A stretch of 29,164 nt of DNA from Pelomyxa schiedti (taxonomy: Eukaryota; Evosea; Pelobiontida; Pelomyxidae): contig JAHLWZ010001012.1 of assembly GCA_020536535.1 (NCBI GenBank), positions 1 through 29,164 on the forward strand, given 5' to 3'. Position numbers and translations under genes: made by a program. Of the stretch, positions 1 to 9,743 are shown piece after piece (within the stretch, counting starts at the first letter, position 1; every line of letters starts with the position of its first letter). The notes under the pieces are model-generated. The model ran no database searches, had not been told where the DNA came from, and saw nothing but the letters and a program-made list of their open reading frames with translations.

Positions 1-141
1 CTGAAGCCAATCTCCAATCCTTGATTTTAACAACTTGGACTGTACTGTAGCACGAAAGGGCGGCTCTGACACCGTCAAACGCAGTGTACAAAAGACCAGA
101 CGCAGTGGACCCCATTGCAACTTATGGGCGTACGGGGTTGG
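1..141 (-). CDS. possible partial exon of an unknown gene, cut by the window edge
   Basis: On the minus strand a frame of about 45-55 codons stays open from near position 170 to the edge of the window. It reads like protein (basic and hydrophobic mix, ending in ...SRIGDWLQ at the edge). A possible acceptor, CTGACAG, lies at about 165-171. No ATG, domain or family is recognised, and a second minus frame in the same stretch is also partly open. It could be the interior exon of a gene lying to the left, or chance. The rest of 142-468 shows no other convincing coding sequence; it holds the upstream region of the ankyrin-like gene. Confidence 0.2.
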
Positions 142-468
142 TATGATTGAGCTCTGTCAGGATCTCTGAGGCAAGCACGCGTGCCTGGGCGAATTGTTCG
201 TTGGTCGAGAAATTTTATGTGATACACAAACGATGATTTGATTTTCGTGGTTCCTGGAAAAACAGATGGGGAAGGTCAAGTCCCCTTTCGGCAACTCCCA
301 GAAGCTTGGCATTCTCAACTGTGACAGGAACCCCCCAAATGTTTTGGGACTCCTGTACTCCAACAATGTATGATTGGGAAGGTCATGATTGGCGCCTCAC
401 TAAAACACTGGGTCACTTCAAACCTGTGAATGCCATCAAGTTTTTCTGTTGAATTCGGTGGGTGGCAG

Positions 469-3157
469 ATGTCACAGTGTCACGACGAGGACAGCTATTC
501 GTCTTCATCAGGGAGTGACAACGATGACCCTTCGCCGGTGAGGGGGCACTTTTTTACGGTTCCTTTGTTGGAGACGGCGTGACACTAACTTGCTTGCGTT
601 TCCCGATTTAGGCACCTTCGAGGAAACTAAGGTCGCATACGCAATACCCAAAGGTACTTAAATGTCTGTTGTCGTTTACTGAAACCCAAAAAAAACTACG
701 TAATATTTTGGACAGGAATCACTGGCAAAAAAGGAACATAAACAAACCCTAATTTCCCCTTAGGATATTGTGCAACCATCACCCAAAGTAAAGAGACTCA
801 ATCCTGGAGAGCCCTTTCAAATCATTACTCCACCTCCTTCAGACAAGTTAACGACTGCAAGTCCCAATGGAGAAAACAGCTCTGGTGTATCCCAACATCT
901 TGACGAGAAATCAGTACCTACACTCGCTGCGGTTACAACTTCTGTTAATAGAAGGAGACCACCTGAGTTGGACATTGCCTTCACTCTGTGGAGTTTAGTA
1001 CTTCCCACGTGTTACCCACAAATATTTCCCAAACACATGAAGCCTTACAAACCGCTGCCGTTGACACCGTTTTACACAGAGGAAACTGAAGTTATTGCCA
1101 TCAGTCTTGCAGAAGCGTTATTCCCTCTCATTCCTCTTGTTGCTAGGCATGCATCACATAGGTGGATATCCCCACTCCGTGCGTTTACGGCATGCGCGGC
1201 ATGTGGGGCATTAAAGATTGCCCAGTGGATAAGTACCAGACCACTGTTCAAGGAGTACTGCAAGAGTCATGAAGGCTGGCAATATACAAAACCAGGTCCT
1301 CTGACACTTAGTTGTAGTGCAGGGAGCTTGCCTTTTGTGACTTGGTTTGCAGAACAGTTCACCACACCCAAGACAACAAAACGCAGTACTATACACAGAG
1401 CCCTTTGCGGAGCCTGCACCGGTGGACACAATAACATTGCAGAGTTCATCATCAGGCGGTTTCATTCAGTTTTGTTGACATGTGATTCCGACAAACAATT
1501 CGAAATTCTGGCAAGTGCTTGTGAATCTGGAAATCTTACCTTGGCAGAGTACATTGTGGAAAGCTTTCATCTCACTAAAAGAAAACTGCAGTACAGTGTA
1601 GAGCTGGAGCAGACTGTTTGCAGCATGTTTGCAAGCGGGAATCTGGAGATGGTCATGTGGATGCAACGGTACTTCGAAATCAACCTCAAGGTATGGAAGC
1701 TTTTTGCCCCACGGTGCATGCACAATGCCTGTAAACATGGTAAATTGGAGATGGCGAAGTGGCTGTGGACGAAGAAATATCTTGTTGACGGAAAATGTCC
1801 CTCAGACTTACTCACTACGGCATTTACCGGAAAGCTCCCTTCAATGGGATTTTGGATTGCCTCCACTTTCCCCGAGCATTCACGAACATGCCTGTGGCAG
1901 TCAATTTGCCGAGTACTGGAGATTGGTAAAGGAGATCTTGCATCCGAAATTGTTGAAACACTTGGTATGCCTTCGCTTACCTCAGATGAGATAATGCACA
2001 TGTTTCTACACTTCTGCAAGAGTGGCAATTTAAGTGGCGTTCAGTGGTTGGATGACCATAGTGAAATTACGGCAGCTGATGTGGCTAGTATTTCATGGAT
2101 ACAAACCGGATGTCTTACAGATATAGAGGACTCTCTATTAGCACAAACCAAGACCGTTGCTTTGCTGAAATGGCTTATCAGTCGCTATGGGTTATCTCAA
2201 CCTTGCCGTGAATTTTTCCGGCTCTGCTGCAAAAACAGTGTATGTGAAGCAAACGAAGATATTTTATCACTATTCCCGCCCTCGGCTTTGGTACCAGTAC
2301 CCACCATCACTTCTTCTACAAGCTCCAAGACAGTGGAGTGGTTGTGTAAGAAGCACCTGGCTTCCAAGGTTGACCTCTCCCTCGTTCTTCAGCTGGAGGA
2401 CTACGAGTCTTTCTACTCCATCGTAGCAATGAGACACATTGCCGAGGACATGGCACTTACCCGAGAAGATGTCAACGTAACCAACTGGATCGTTGTAGCA
2501 GCCACATGCATGTGCTTCAAGCCGGAGGAAGCTCACCTGCAAGCCATCATGAAGCAGTTTTCCGTAACTCCCACCGAGGCCGTATCTCCGTTCCGCGTGT
2601 TCTGCGCCCACGGAGACCAGCATCACGCCAAGTGGATAGCAGAAGAAATGAACATATCTCGAGAGCACGTGGGCCAAGCCAACTTCGCGGACTTTGTATC
2701 CCTGCTGTGGAGGTGCCCCGCGGACGAATGCAACTTTGGAGTGTGGTTTGTGAACCACTTCCGGCTCGCGCGGGAAGACGTGATCAAGTCCGGCAACAGC
2801 GCCGCGTTTGTGACACTGTGCAACCATCTCACCAATTCCATAGAACCCGTGAGGCTGATAGCTTCCCGGTTCTCACTAACAAAGCAGGACATTCCGCTCC
2901 CGGTTACGGACCACTTCTCGTTGGCTTCTGACTTGTACCCAACCAACTACGTGGGCTGCGGCGTTCGTGGAACCGTTGACTTTTGCCCGCACACGGCCCT
3001 GATGACAGTGCTGGCTGATCACTTTGGGCTCAGTGTGGACGAGATTGGCGTCAGGCCTGATTCTCCTGAATGGTTGCAGGCCTGGGCCAGAAGCTACTAT
3101 GGGAAAAAGACCGAAGGAGAAGAACCCAATCCCTACCACAAAGAAAATTCCACCTGA
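469..3157 (+). CDS. large ankyrin-like repeat protein, 834 aa
   Basis: Exons join at 469-537, 612-653 and 764-3157. Both introns are GT-AG, phase 0, and the joined frame is open from ATG to TGA; the start is the first ATG of exon 1. Exon 1 encodes an acidic Ser/Asp-rich head, followed by a Pro/Ser-rich linker. From roughly residue 175 on there are degenerate ankyrin-type helical units: ACAACGALKIAQWI, ACESGNLTLAEYI, ACKHGKLEMAKWLW, FCKSGNLSGVQWL and FCAHGDQHHAKWI. Each pairs a 'C-x-x-G-x-L' turn with 'A-x-W-I/L', often followed by an F-x-L-T-x-x-D loop. Ankyrin units are protein-protein interaction scaffolds; the partner cannot be told. No membrane segment or catalytic domain is visible. The spacing of units is irregular, so standard ankyrin profiles may score poorly. 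Proteins of this look are abundant in some amoebae (from memory). Confidence 0.8.
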
Positions 3158-3216
3158 ACACCAAAAAGAGCCACCCATCAAAGAAAGGCCAACAATTTAA
3201 TCTTTTGTTTTAGAGA

Positions 3217-4082
3217 ATGGCCGTTGCCCACGCAGCAATAGCTTTTGCAGCACTTTTTCAGACGAGCGCCGACAGGTGGACAAAACACAAGCTACACGTA
3301 GAACTGTCTGTGGTTCCGTAGATCCATGCACTAACTTTCCTCTTGTTCTCTGTGGAACGATTCCCGAAACTGCTCAAATTGATAGAGTGCTTTGCCCTTT
3401 CTTTGCCAAGACGGGTGCTTGTCGATATGGTGACAGATGTGGCAGAGTGCACGAGCGTCCCGTCTTCTCCAAGACTTTATTACTGAGTCACATGTAAGTC
3501 TTGATGCGCGATGCTTTCCATAGACGGGTGGGAAGATATAATCAACTTTTTCCCTAGGTACATCCCTGTAAACTCGTCTGAAGCTACGTCGTCTGAAGCT
3601 ACGCCCTCTCTCTCGAAGGAACAGCGGACTGCCTTTGAAACATTTTGTGAAGTATTCCTTCCTTTCCCCAATACAATGAAGCAATGTTGATTCTGTTGTG
3701 TCAGGATGTACTCACAGAGCTCTCCAAATACGGCAAAATTGACTCTTTCAACGTGTGTGCAAATCTCTCAGAGCACCTGTTTGGAAATGTCATTATAATA
3801 TACTCTAATGAGCTTGAAGCAGCACGTGCTTTGAAGGCCGTTCATGGGCGATACTATGACGGTAATTCCCGCTCCTGACGTTATGTATTTCCCAAGAATG
3901 CATACAGGGCGCAAAGTAATTGCCGAGCTATCACCCCTGACTGATCTCCGTGTGGTTAGATCTCCTATTCTCTAACAGCTGAAACTAACCCTTAATGGCA
4001 GGGAAAGTGCCAGCAGTTTGACAGTGGGTTGTGCTCCCGTGGACCCTACTGCAACTTTCTCCACATTATTCCGTTTGGATAG
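3217..4082 (+). CDS. U2AF1: U2 snRNP auxiliary factor small subunit (U2AF35), 180 aa
   Basis: Six exons: 3217-3275, 3386-3493, 3558-3651, 3705-3861, 3908-3951 and 4002-4082. All phases close to a stop at 4080-4082. U2AF35 pairs with the large U2AF subunit and reads the AG at 3' splice sites in the nucleus. The first CCCH zinc finger is [21 protein letters not shown] non-canonical RRM (U2AF-homology motif) follows, with [18 protein letters not shown] and [11 protein letters not shown]. The second zinc finger is [19 protein letters not shown]. The protein stops eight codons after the second finger, so the usual glycine/RS tail is absent. The RRM position that is Trp in the human NRWFNG motif is Tyr here (GRYYDG), and the residue after the third Cys of finger 1 is Gly instead of Ser. 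The N-terminal exon (ATG at 3217) fits the length of the family. Confidence 0.92.
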
Positions 4083-4230
4083 CGCCAGTCTTTTCCTGGG
4101 TGACAGTACAATCCCAACCTTTTCAACAGGAAACAAAATTCTACAACAACAACGGTTTTTTTTCCTCATTTTATACACAGCAGACATGGAAGTCTAATTG
4201 TTGTTCCCAGCAGTAGTTGGACCCACACAC

Positions 4231-4335
4231 CACAACCCCCCAAAACGACCTGTGTTGGCACAATAACTTGGCTCGGAGGGTGTCTTGGGGGGTTGCGGTG
4301 CTGGGTTGGTTTCCCGCGGGTGGTTCTTCCTTCTC
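4231..4335. repeat. palindromic repeat unit, copy A
   Basis: Starts CACAACCCCCCAA and ends with the near-reverse TTGGGGGGTTGCGG plus a GGTGGTTCTTCCTTCTCC tail. The interior contains TGTGTTGGCACAATAACTTG. It matches copy B at 4424-4499 over most of its length. The inverted ends could fold into a stem. Confidence 0.7.
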
Positions 4336-4423
4336 CTGCAAAAGTACAAGTTAGTGCAAGATTCAAAGTCGGAAAGCACACACTTTAAAATGTTCCAGGG
4401 TCCAATAATATCCAAGAGAGAAC

Positions 4424-4499
4424 CACAACCCCAATAACCCTGTGTCGGCACAATAACTCGGCTCGGGGGGTGTCTGGGGTTGTGGTTCTTCCTTCTCCG
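4424..4499. repeat. palindromic repeat unit, copy B
   Basis: Shorter relative of the unit at 4231-4335: AACCACAACCCC (4421-4432) is the exact reverse complement of GGGGTTGTGGTT (4477-4488), followed by the same CTTCCTTCTCC tail. The interior TGTGTCGGCACAATAACTCG differs from copy A by two bases in twenty. Confidence 0.7.
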
Positions 4500-5173
4500 T
4501 AGTAGGTGGTATATATGCAGGTTATATTAACATGGTGTGCGAAGTATGGTGAAAAACAGCAAGCAATAATTTTGACTTGGTTGCGATTTGAGGGTAGGGA
4601 GAAGAAGAAGAAGAAAAAGAGAGCAAACAGGGGGACAAGCATACACTGTGAAAGTGTGGAATCTGGTCTGTTTTCGGCCAGCACCACTTGCTGGTCGTTG
4701 TGTGCGGCGGCCGAAGGAAGCATGACTTTGATGTGATGGAGTGGGGTCTCGTGATCACGTACGTGACTCAGGACACGCGAACTCGTAAGTGAAGGTACAA
4801 GGTAGTATCTCGCCCAGCCATTATATTTTATGGCCACTTGGTTGTGCAGTTGTTGTCGAGTGCCGAGGGGTCACCCCCTGGCAGAAACCGTTGGTTCGTA
4901 GTTAGTCAGTTTCCTTTTTTCCTTTTGACCAAACAATAATATCCTTTTAGGCGGAGGGTAAAGTATTAGTTTCCCGTAAAAAGCGTCCAAAATGAACGTT
5001 CTAATCGGTTTCTAATTGTTTCTGATGATTTCTAATCCATGCCAACCCCCCAGACTCGCCTTGTTCTTGCCAAAACAACCAGGCAGTGTTGTCCTCACCT
5101 CTATGGTTCTGGACGGTAGGTCGGGAAAGTTCACCTTGGTGGGGAGCCTGATCTGTTAGCTGAACCACGGGTA

Positions 5174-5333
5174 TTTTTTTTCCTCTTTGAGGAGTGGGCT
5201 CGGGATGAGCACCGAACTGTGCAACCTGACGTGGCCTGCTATGACCGCGGACACATGTAGAGTCGTTTGCCCTCAAAACCGGTGGCACCGGATTTGCGAC
5301 AGTCAAAGAGGGGAAAAAAAAACCCTGCTTTCC
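5174..5333. repeat. diverged dispersed repeat, copy 1
   Basis: Begins with a T-run plus CCTCTTTG and carries AACTGTG, GACGTGG, AGTCGTTTG and CCGGATTTGCGACA in this order. It closes with an A-run and CTTTCCGCC. The same blocks in the same order and spacing recur 320 bases downstream at 5494-5663. Confidence 0.55.
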
Positions 5334-5493
5334 GCCCCCACCCATCAGCCCGGGGCAAGCTGTTCTCAGGAAGACCCTGCAGATTTGCAGGATGACTTGA
5401 GGCTTGTGGCCCGAGCCAAACTACACTGAGAGTTACCCAGCCTCTCAGATTCCAAGCGCCACCTGATGACCACCATCGGCGAAAAAACGCCCC

Positions 5494-5663
5494 TTTTTTT
5501 TCCTTCTTTGCCCGAGACCAGCGGAACGCCAAACTGTGAGTCGTGACGTGGAGGGATGTGTCCACCAATGTACGTAGTGCCGTTTGTGGCCAACGCTGCC
5601 AATGCCGGAATTGCGACAACCCTCGTTCCGGCAAAGGAGGAAAAATAAAGGCATGCCTTTCGC
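5494..5663. repeat. diverged dispersed repeat, copy 2
   Basis: Second copy of the unit at 5174-5333: T-run plus CCTTCTTTG, AACTGTG, GACGTGG, AGTGCCGTTTG, CCGGAATTGCGACA, A-run, CTTTCGCC. Divergence is high outside these blocks, so the duplication is old. Confidence 0.55.
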
Positions 5664-5668
5664 CAATC

Positions 5669-5717
5669 CTGTGAATCTAATAGGACTGAGGAGGCCTGAG
5701 TCCTATTAGATTCACAG
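5669..5717. repeat. perfect 19-bp inverted repeat (hairpin)
   Basis: Arms 5669-5687 and 5699-5717 are exact reverse complements (left arm CTGTGAATCTAATAGGACT), separated by an 11-base loop. It lies directly after repeat copy 2. It could be a cruciform or hairpin, the relic of a small inverted-repeat element, or part of a structured RNA. Confidence 0.85.
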
Positions 5718-6682
5718 AACGTTCAGCGTGGACGTTGTTTTTGGCGAGTTTACCACGGACTTAAGTTTACATTGTAAACAAAGTTACATTCCAGCTAAAA
5801 GGATATGATACTCCTGGAGATTGATTCAATCTTTGCACTTAATACTTTCAAAGTTTGTTCAATTCTAGTGTCTGGCTGTTGAACATTGTGCGATAATCAA
5901 ACCACTCGTGCATTGGATAGCAATGCGGGAACACAGCGCGTTGGGGATTCATTTCAACACTATGACACCGTTGTTCACGCATTCGCGTACTCACTTCAAG
6001 CTTCAATAAACCAACAAGTCTCCTCATCTCTCCCTGTTACATTTGGCGAAAAAAGAGCCTCTTTGGGCCAACGCATCTCCTCCTCATGAGTGTCAGCCAA
6101 TGCATTGTTGATATTTCGTTCAAATTCATGAAAAGTATGTTGGAATATATACGCTTGCCTTGTTTGCTTACCGCTCTCGTAATCGCGAGTTGCTTTCGGA
6201 TTTGTCATATAATGAGCTTGATGTTAAAAAGAAGTCACCACTCTCGGACCCCAGGGGGGACTGTGTGGCTCCGTCAGGTAATGACAAATGACATTGCCAA
6301 CCAATCCCTCTTGGTAGGGAGGACCCACAACGAGCTGGCTCATCCTCATCACACAATTCCCTCTCTCAGACCCCTACCAAAGCTTATATTGTGTCTGTGC
6401 CGGAAGTATTATGTGCAAGGTTAAACTCTTATCTTTTGTCATTTCTCTAGTTACTTATCGTAGCCATGAATGCAATCCTTGCTCCATTGTATTATGTTTG
6501 CACATCTGAGGCCGGAAAAGATGTTTTTCTCTGCAATCCCAATTGACCTTGTAATATAAGAAGCTCTTTTACAAATGCAGAGGCTGATACATTTTTTTGT
6601 TTCAGTGGTCTTATGGATCATTTCATCAAATCTTATGTTTGAGTGTATTTTCATTATCACCAATTCAGAATTCCAAATCAGA

Positions 6683-7291
6683 ATGGACTCCTCATCAGTT
6701 GGTGTACACAAGACACTTGGAAAGCTTGATTATGAGGTCCAACAACTCAAATTATATCAACCAACAATGATACCGAATCGCAGTTGTGGACCTTAGAAAG
6801 CAAAGGGCTTACCATTGAAGTTTACATATGTATCCTTTTTTTGTTTCTTATTTTTATTCAGTTGTATACCCTGCAGTGGATATTGTTACTAGTTTCCCAG
6901 GTGATATCTTCACTTGGTATTTACATTGCAGACTAATTTATAATAGGAATTTGATTTCCCTGATGTATGCACCCTCCTTTTTAGCCGACGCAAATAGGTT
7001 TGATTTCATGCTGTATTTCTGTTGTGCTATGATAATGTACGCTCCATTCTTTTCACAATTAATGGCTCATTTACCAAACAGAAATGTGAGAGACGAACTA
7101 TTGGTAGGGGACTTCCCTTCCAATATCTTCAGGTCTACTATGCAATAGGAAAAAGCTCATAAATCTTAATCTGCTCAAAACAAAAAAGAGTTACCCTCGA
7201 TGACTTAATACTCTTCTACAACAAGCTGCCGAACTTCGTGATGACACCGATCCTCTACTTAAAAATGCCATACCCCTGAATCAAAAGAGAG
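6683..7291 (+). pseudogene. possible decayed or unrecognised spliced gene
   Basis: Coding-like pieces follow each other on the plus strand with plausible borders. A frame ends at ...LTIEVYI near 6830, before GTATCC and a T-rich tract ending TTTATTCAG. A short exon follows (VYPAVDIVTSFP), then GTGATATC...CTTTTTAG. Next is an exon reading ADANRFDFMLYF...NIF, then GTCTAC...AAAAAAG, and a last exon TLDDLILFYNKLPNF ending at a TGA near 7291. Phases can be made to agree, but no start exon was found, competing frames are open (for example AAELRDDTDPLLKNAI near 7222-7270), and no family is recognised. It may be real, rapidly evolving, or a broken element. Confidence 0.22.
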
Positions 7292-7493
7292 GAGGATTTC
7301 TCCCCTACCCGGCATGACACTGGCAGTGATTGCAAAGAAAGCTCAGATAATGGCACGCAGACAATAACTCGCACTCTAATGAAGGCACTGATACTACATC
7401 AACCCCTTTGGGTGTGAGAACGCTTGGCAGGGTTGCCTAATATTAAGTCAATAAACAACACCTTTCAGTCACCACTTTGATGGCACAATCTAG

Positions 7494-7502
7494 TATTTAA
7501 AA
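7494..7502 (+). promoter_or_regulatory. TATA-like box
   Basis: TATTTAAAA, 73 bases before the ATG of the methyltransferase-like gene. It is plausible by position and sequence only; the region is AT-rich, so chance is possible. Confidence 0.25.
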
Positions 7503-7574
7503 GAGACGCTGATATGGTTTCCAAGTTGAATGAAAACACGAATTTCGAACTCCCGACTTTTCGTTCCAGTAAAA

Positions 7575-8429
7575 ATGCACTCGGCCACTTCGCAGACAGT
7601 CCCTGTGGTGACAACGAAAAGCAGCAAGACAATAACGTCATGCTTTCGCTCCTACAACGCCATCGCGGCCATCAGGCAGTCCCTGTCTCAGTCCCCTTCC
7701 ACCCCCGACGCCACCACCACCACAACAACAACCACTAGGAGCAGGCCAACTCTTCTGCAACTCGGCGTCGGCCTAGCAACTTCCACCCCCTCCTCGCCCT
7801 CAGCCCCAGCGGTGAAGTTCGTGCCCGAGTTTGTGGAGCTGGTGTGCGCGGCCTGGGACACCCCCTGCGACCTCGACGTGGTCGACCACAGCCCCGAGGC
7901 CATCGCCCTGTGCGCCGCCCCCAGGCTCGCCTACTGCCCCCCGTCGGACGACGAGATGGCCAAGCAGGTCGAGCCGACCAAGAAGCGCACGCTTCTGGAC
8001 CAAGTCAGGCTGAGGAGTGTGCCTGTCAAGCCGGCAGATTGTGGCTCTGGCTCTTGTTCTTCTTCCGAGGGATCTGGGTCTGGGTCTGGGTCAGGGGAGG
8101 TTTTGTTGGAGGTGGACATGGGGGCGTGTGGGCATTGCATCAGGACTTTCATGTGTGACTTTAGTGCGTTCGAGATGGCGCCCGAAAGGTATGATGTCGT
8201 TGTGGCTCTGAATTCCGTGTGGTATTTGCTGAGGAACCCCGAGTTTAGACCTCACCACCCTGCCTTTGTGAAGAGATTGCTGTTGTGCCTAAAGATAGAG
8301 GGGTGTTTGTATCTGGACCAGCCTACATTTGGAATGATTGAGGCTCTGATTGAGGCAATACATGGGTTCTCTGTGAACAGGCTTGGGGGATACCCTATTT
8401 CCATTTTCATGATTCAAAGAACACAATGA
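7575..8429 (+). CDS. methyltransferase-like protein, 284 aa, single exon
   Basis: ATG at 7575 is the first Met followed by typical coding sequence; an upstream in-frame stretch to 7530 has no convincing start. The N-terminal 70 residues are Ser/Thr-rich, with a run of eight Thr (CCACCACCACCACAACAAC...), and a Gly/Ser run (GSGSGSGSG) sits near residue 155. The C-terminal part reads YDVVVALNSVWYLL, HPAFVKRLLLCL and GCLYLDQPTF. This resembles the strand-4/strand-5 part of class I SAM-dependent methyltransferases ('FDVV...NSL.YLL ... FVRRLL..LKPGG.LYLD'). The glycine-rich SAM motif I expected in the first half is not evident, so the fold may be divergent, inactive, or something else. The 5' half is much more GC-rich than the surroundings. 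Confidence 0.55.
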   Translation: MHSATSQTVPVVTTKSSKTITSCFRSYNAIAAIRQSLSQSPSTPDATTTTTTTTRSRPTLLQLGVGLATSTPSSPSAPAVKFVPEFVELVCAAWDTPCDLDVVDHSPEAIALCAAPRLAYCPPSDDEMAKQVEPTKKRTLLDQVRLRSVPVKPADCGSGSCSSSEGSGSGSGSGEVLLEVDMGACGHCIRTFMCDFSAFEMAPERYDVVVALNSVWYLLRNPEFRPHHPAFVKRLLLCLKIEGCLYLDQPTFGMIEALIEAIHGFSVNRLGGYPISIFMIQRTQ

Positions 8430-8492
8430 ATGTTTTAACAAAATATTTCGCTATTTCTTTTTTTTTTTCAAACATTTATGGAGTTGAGGTGT

Positions 8493-9525
8493 TTAGTGGG
8501 GTGCACGGACAAAGAATTGCGTGTAGGGGCAAATAAGGGTGGAGTCAAAGGTGGGTCTTGTTCTGCCATCGTCGTAGGTTCCCATAAATACACCATTTTG
8601 TAGGTTGGGGGAAAATGAGTAGACATTGTTTCCATGTGAAAACACTGTGAACAAGCTTTCTGGACCGTGAGGAGTGCCCTGATGGCAAATTAATACAATT
8701 CAAACAAATGCAAGTAGGAAACACACTGATGCATCAAGGTTCTGAGTCGATGGATTGAACCGCAGCCACATATGAGGCAAGTGTGCCGACTGAAGCCTTA
8801 CAAAGGGTCCCTTAGGAAAGAAAGTGTTAGCATTAGGGAAAAGGGAAAGCGGTACTATTAACAATAAAAAGCGTAAAAAGAAAACCTCAAAGTACACGTT
8901 GAAGTGAGTGTATGGTCCACCACAGCCGTTAAAGTCGATGTATCCAGAGTCAATGACTCTGAGCTCACGCATGTGTGCCACAGACTGTAAACACACCTGA
9001 CTACCAGGTGAAAGTGAACCCTGAAAAAAACCAAGCCGTGAGTGCAACTCCAACAATAATATACGATGAACGAATTACCGGAAGGGCAGGTGGCATATAA
9101 GGCAACATCGAGGGCATCGGCATTGGCATTGGCATCAAAGGCATCGGAGGGGGGAGCATCGGCATCATCGGTGGAGGAGGAGGAGGAGGCATCATCATCA
9201 TCATAGGAGGCGGCGGGGGCAGCATCGGCATCATTGGCATCGGCATGATGGGGATCATAGGGGGAGGAGGCGGGGGCGGCGGGTACACCGGCACGGTGAC
9301 CACGCTCGGGGGCATGTAGACCACCCTGGGCGGGGGCGGCGGCGGGATGTAGTGGACCTTGGGGGGCCCGAACAGCGCCGAGGCAGCCACCGACGCGGCG
9401 GCGCCGAACGCGAGCCCGGCGACCAGCGACCCCCCGCTGGGGTGGTGATGGTGGTGCACGACAGAGTGGTGCATCGGGTGGTGCGGGACCATCATGTGGC
9501 TCATGTGGTTGTGGTGGTGCTTCAT
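8493..9525 (-). CDS. His/Met/Pro-rich protein with C-terminal beta-trefoil-like domain, 283 aa
   Basis: Four exons on the minus strand: 9525-9079, 9020-8886, 8810-8727 and 8678-8493. All introns are phase 0 with GT-AG ends, and the frame closes at TAA 8495-8493. ATG at 9525 is used because the upstream extension has only non-ATG codons. Residues 1-35 are His-rich (KHHHNHMSHMM, HHHHHP). Next comes a Gly/Ala hydrophobic stretch (SLVAGLAFGAAASVAASALF), then about 90 residues of Pro and Met runs. Exons 2-4 form a compact domain with repeated units V-x-L-Q-S-x-A-H, IDFNGCGGPYTHF and FVRLQSAHLPHMWLRFNP. This looks like a beta-trefoil of the fascin/actin-cross-linking type; the assignment is by eye. 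His and Met clusters could bind metal ions (inference). Function unknown. Confidence 0.72.
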
Positions 9526-9743
9526 GGTGAGTGTCCCCAAAGCTCGAGCTTGCTGTGTTGCCTTGTTGTATCGGGTTTTTGTTTTTTTTTTTTTTTACTG
9601 CTGTTTCGAAATACAAAAAAAATTATGATGAACTAACGGCGCCAACCGCAGCTAATTTAGATTGATCAATCATTTTTGTTGGGCTTATGGGAAACAGATC
9701 CTGAGGGAGGGTTGCTCGGGGAGGTGCCATTGTGTTGACCGGA

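Larger units (their letters stand above)
4083..7574. other. gene-poor island with repeats and no recognised gene
   Basis: This 3.5-kb stretch holds no family I can recognise, in a window otherwise packed with genes. It contains two related palindromic units (4230-4500), two diverged copies of a 160-170 base unit (5174-5663), a perfect 19-bp hairpin (5669-5717) and an AT-rich right half. Short frames that look partly coding occur near 5886-6089 and 6683-7291 (see the separate entry) but lack a complete model. The region could be old transposon remains or a fast-evolving gene; nothing decides between them. Confidence 0.5.

Noticed and set aside
2270-2827. 185-codon antisense frame inside the ankyrin-like gene
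   Set aside because: Shadow of the well-supported plus-strand exon; no ATG-to-domain logic or splice support.
8858-9616. 252-codon minus frame over the His/Met/Pro gene
   Set aside because: Alternative frame of the repetitive GC-rich exon; the chosen frame joins three more exons in phase.
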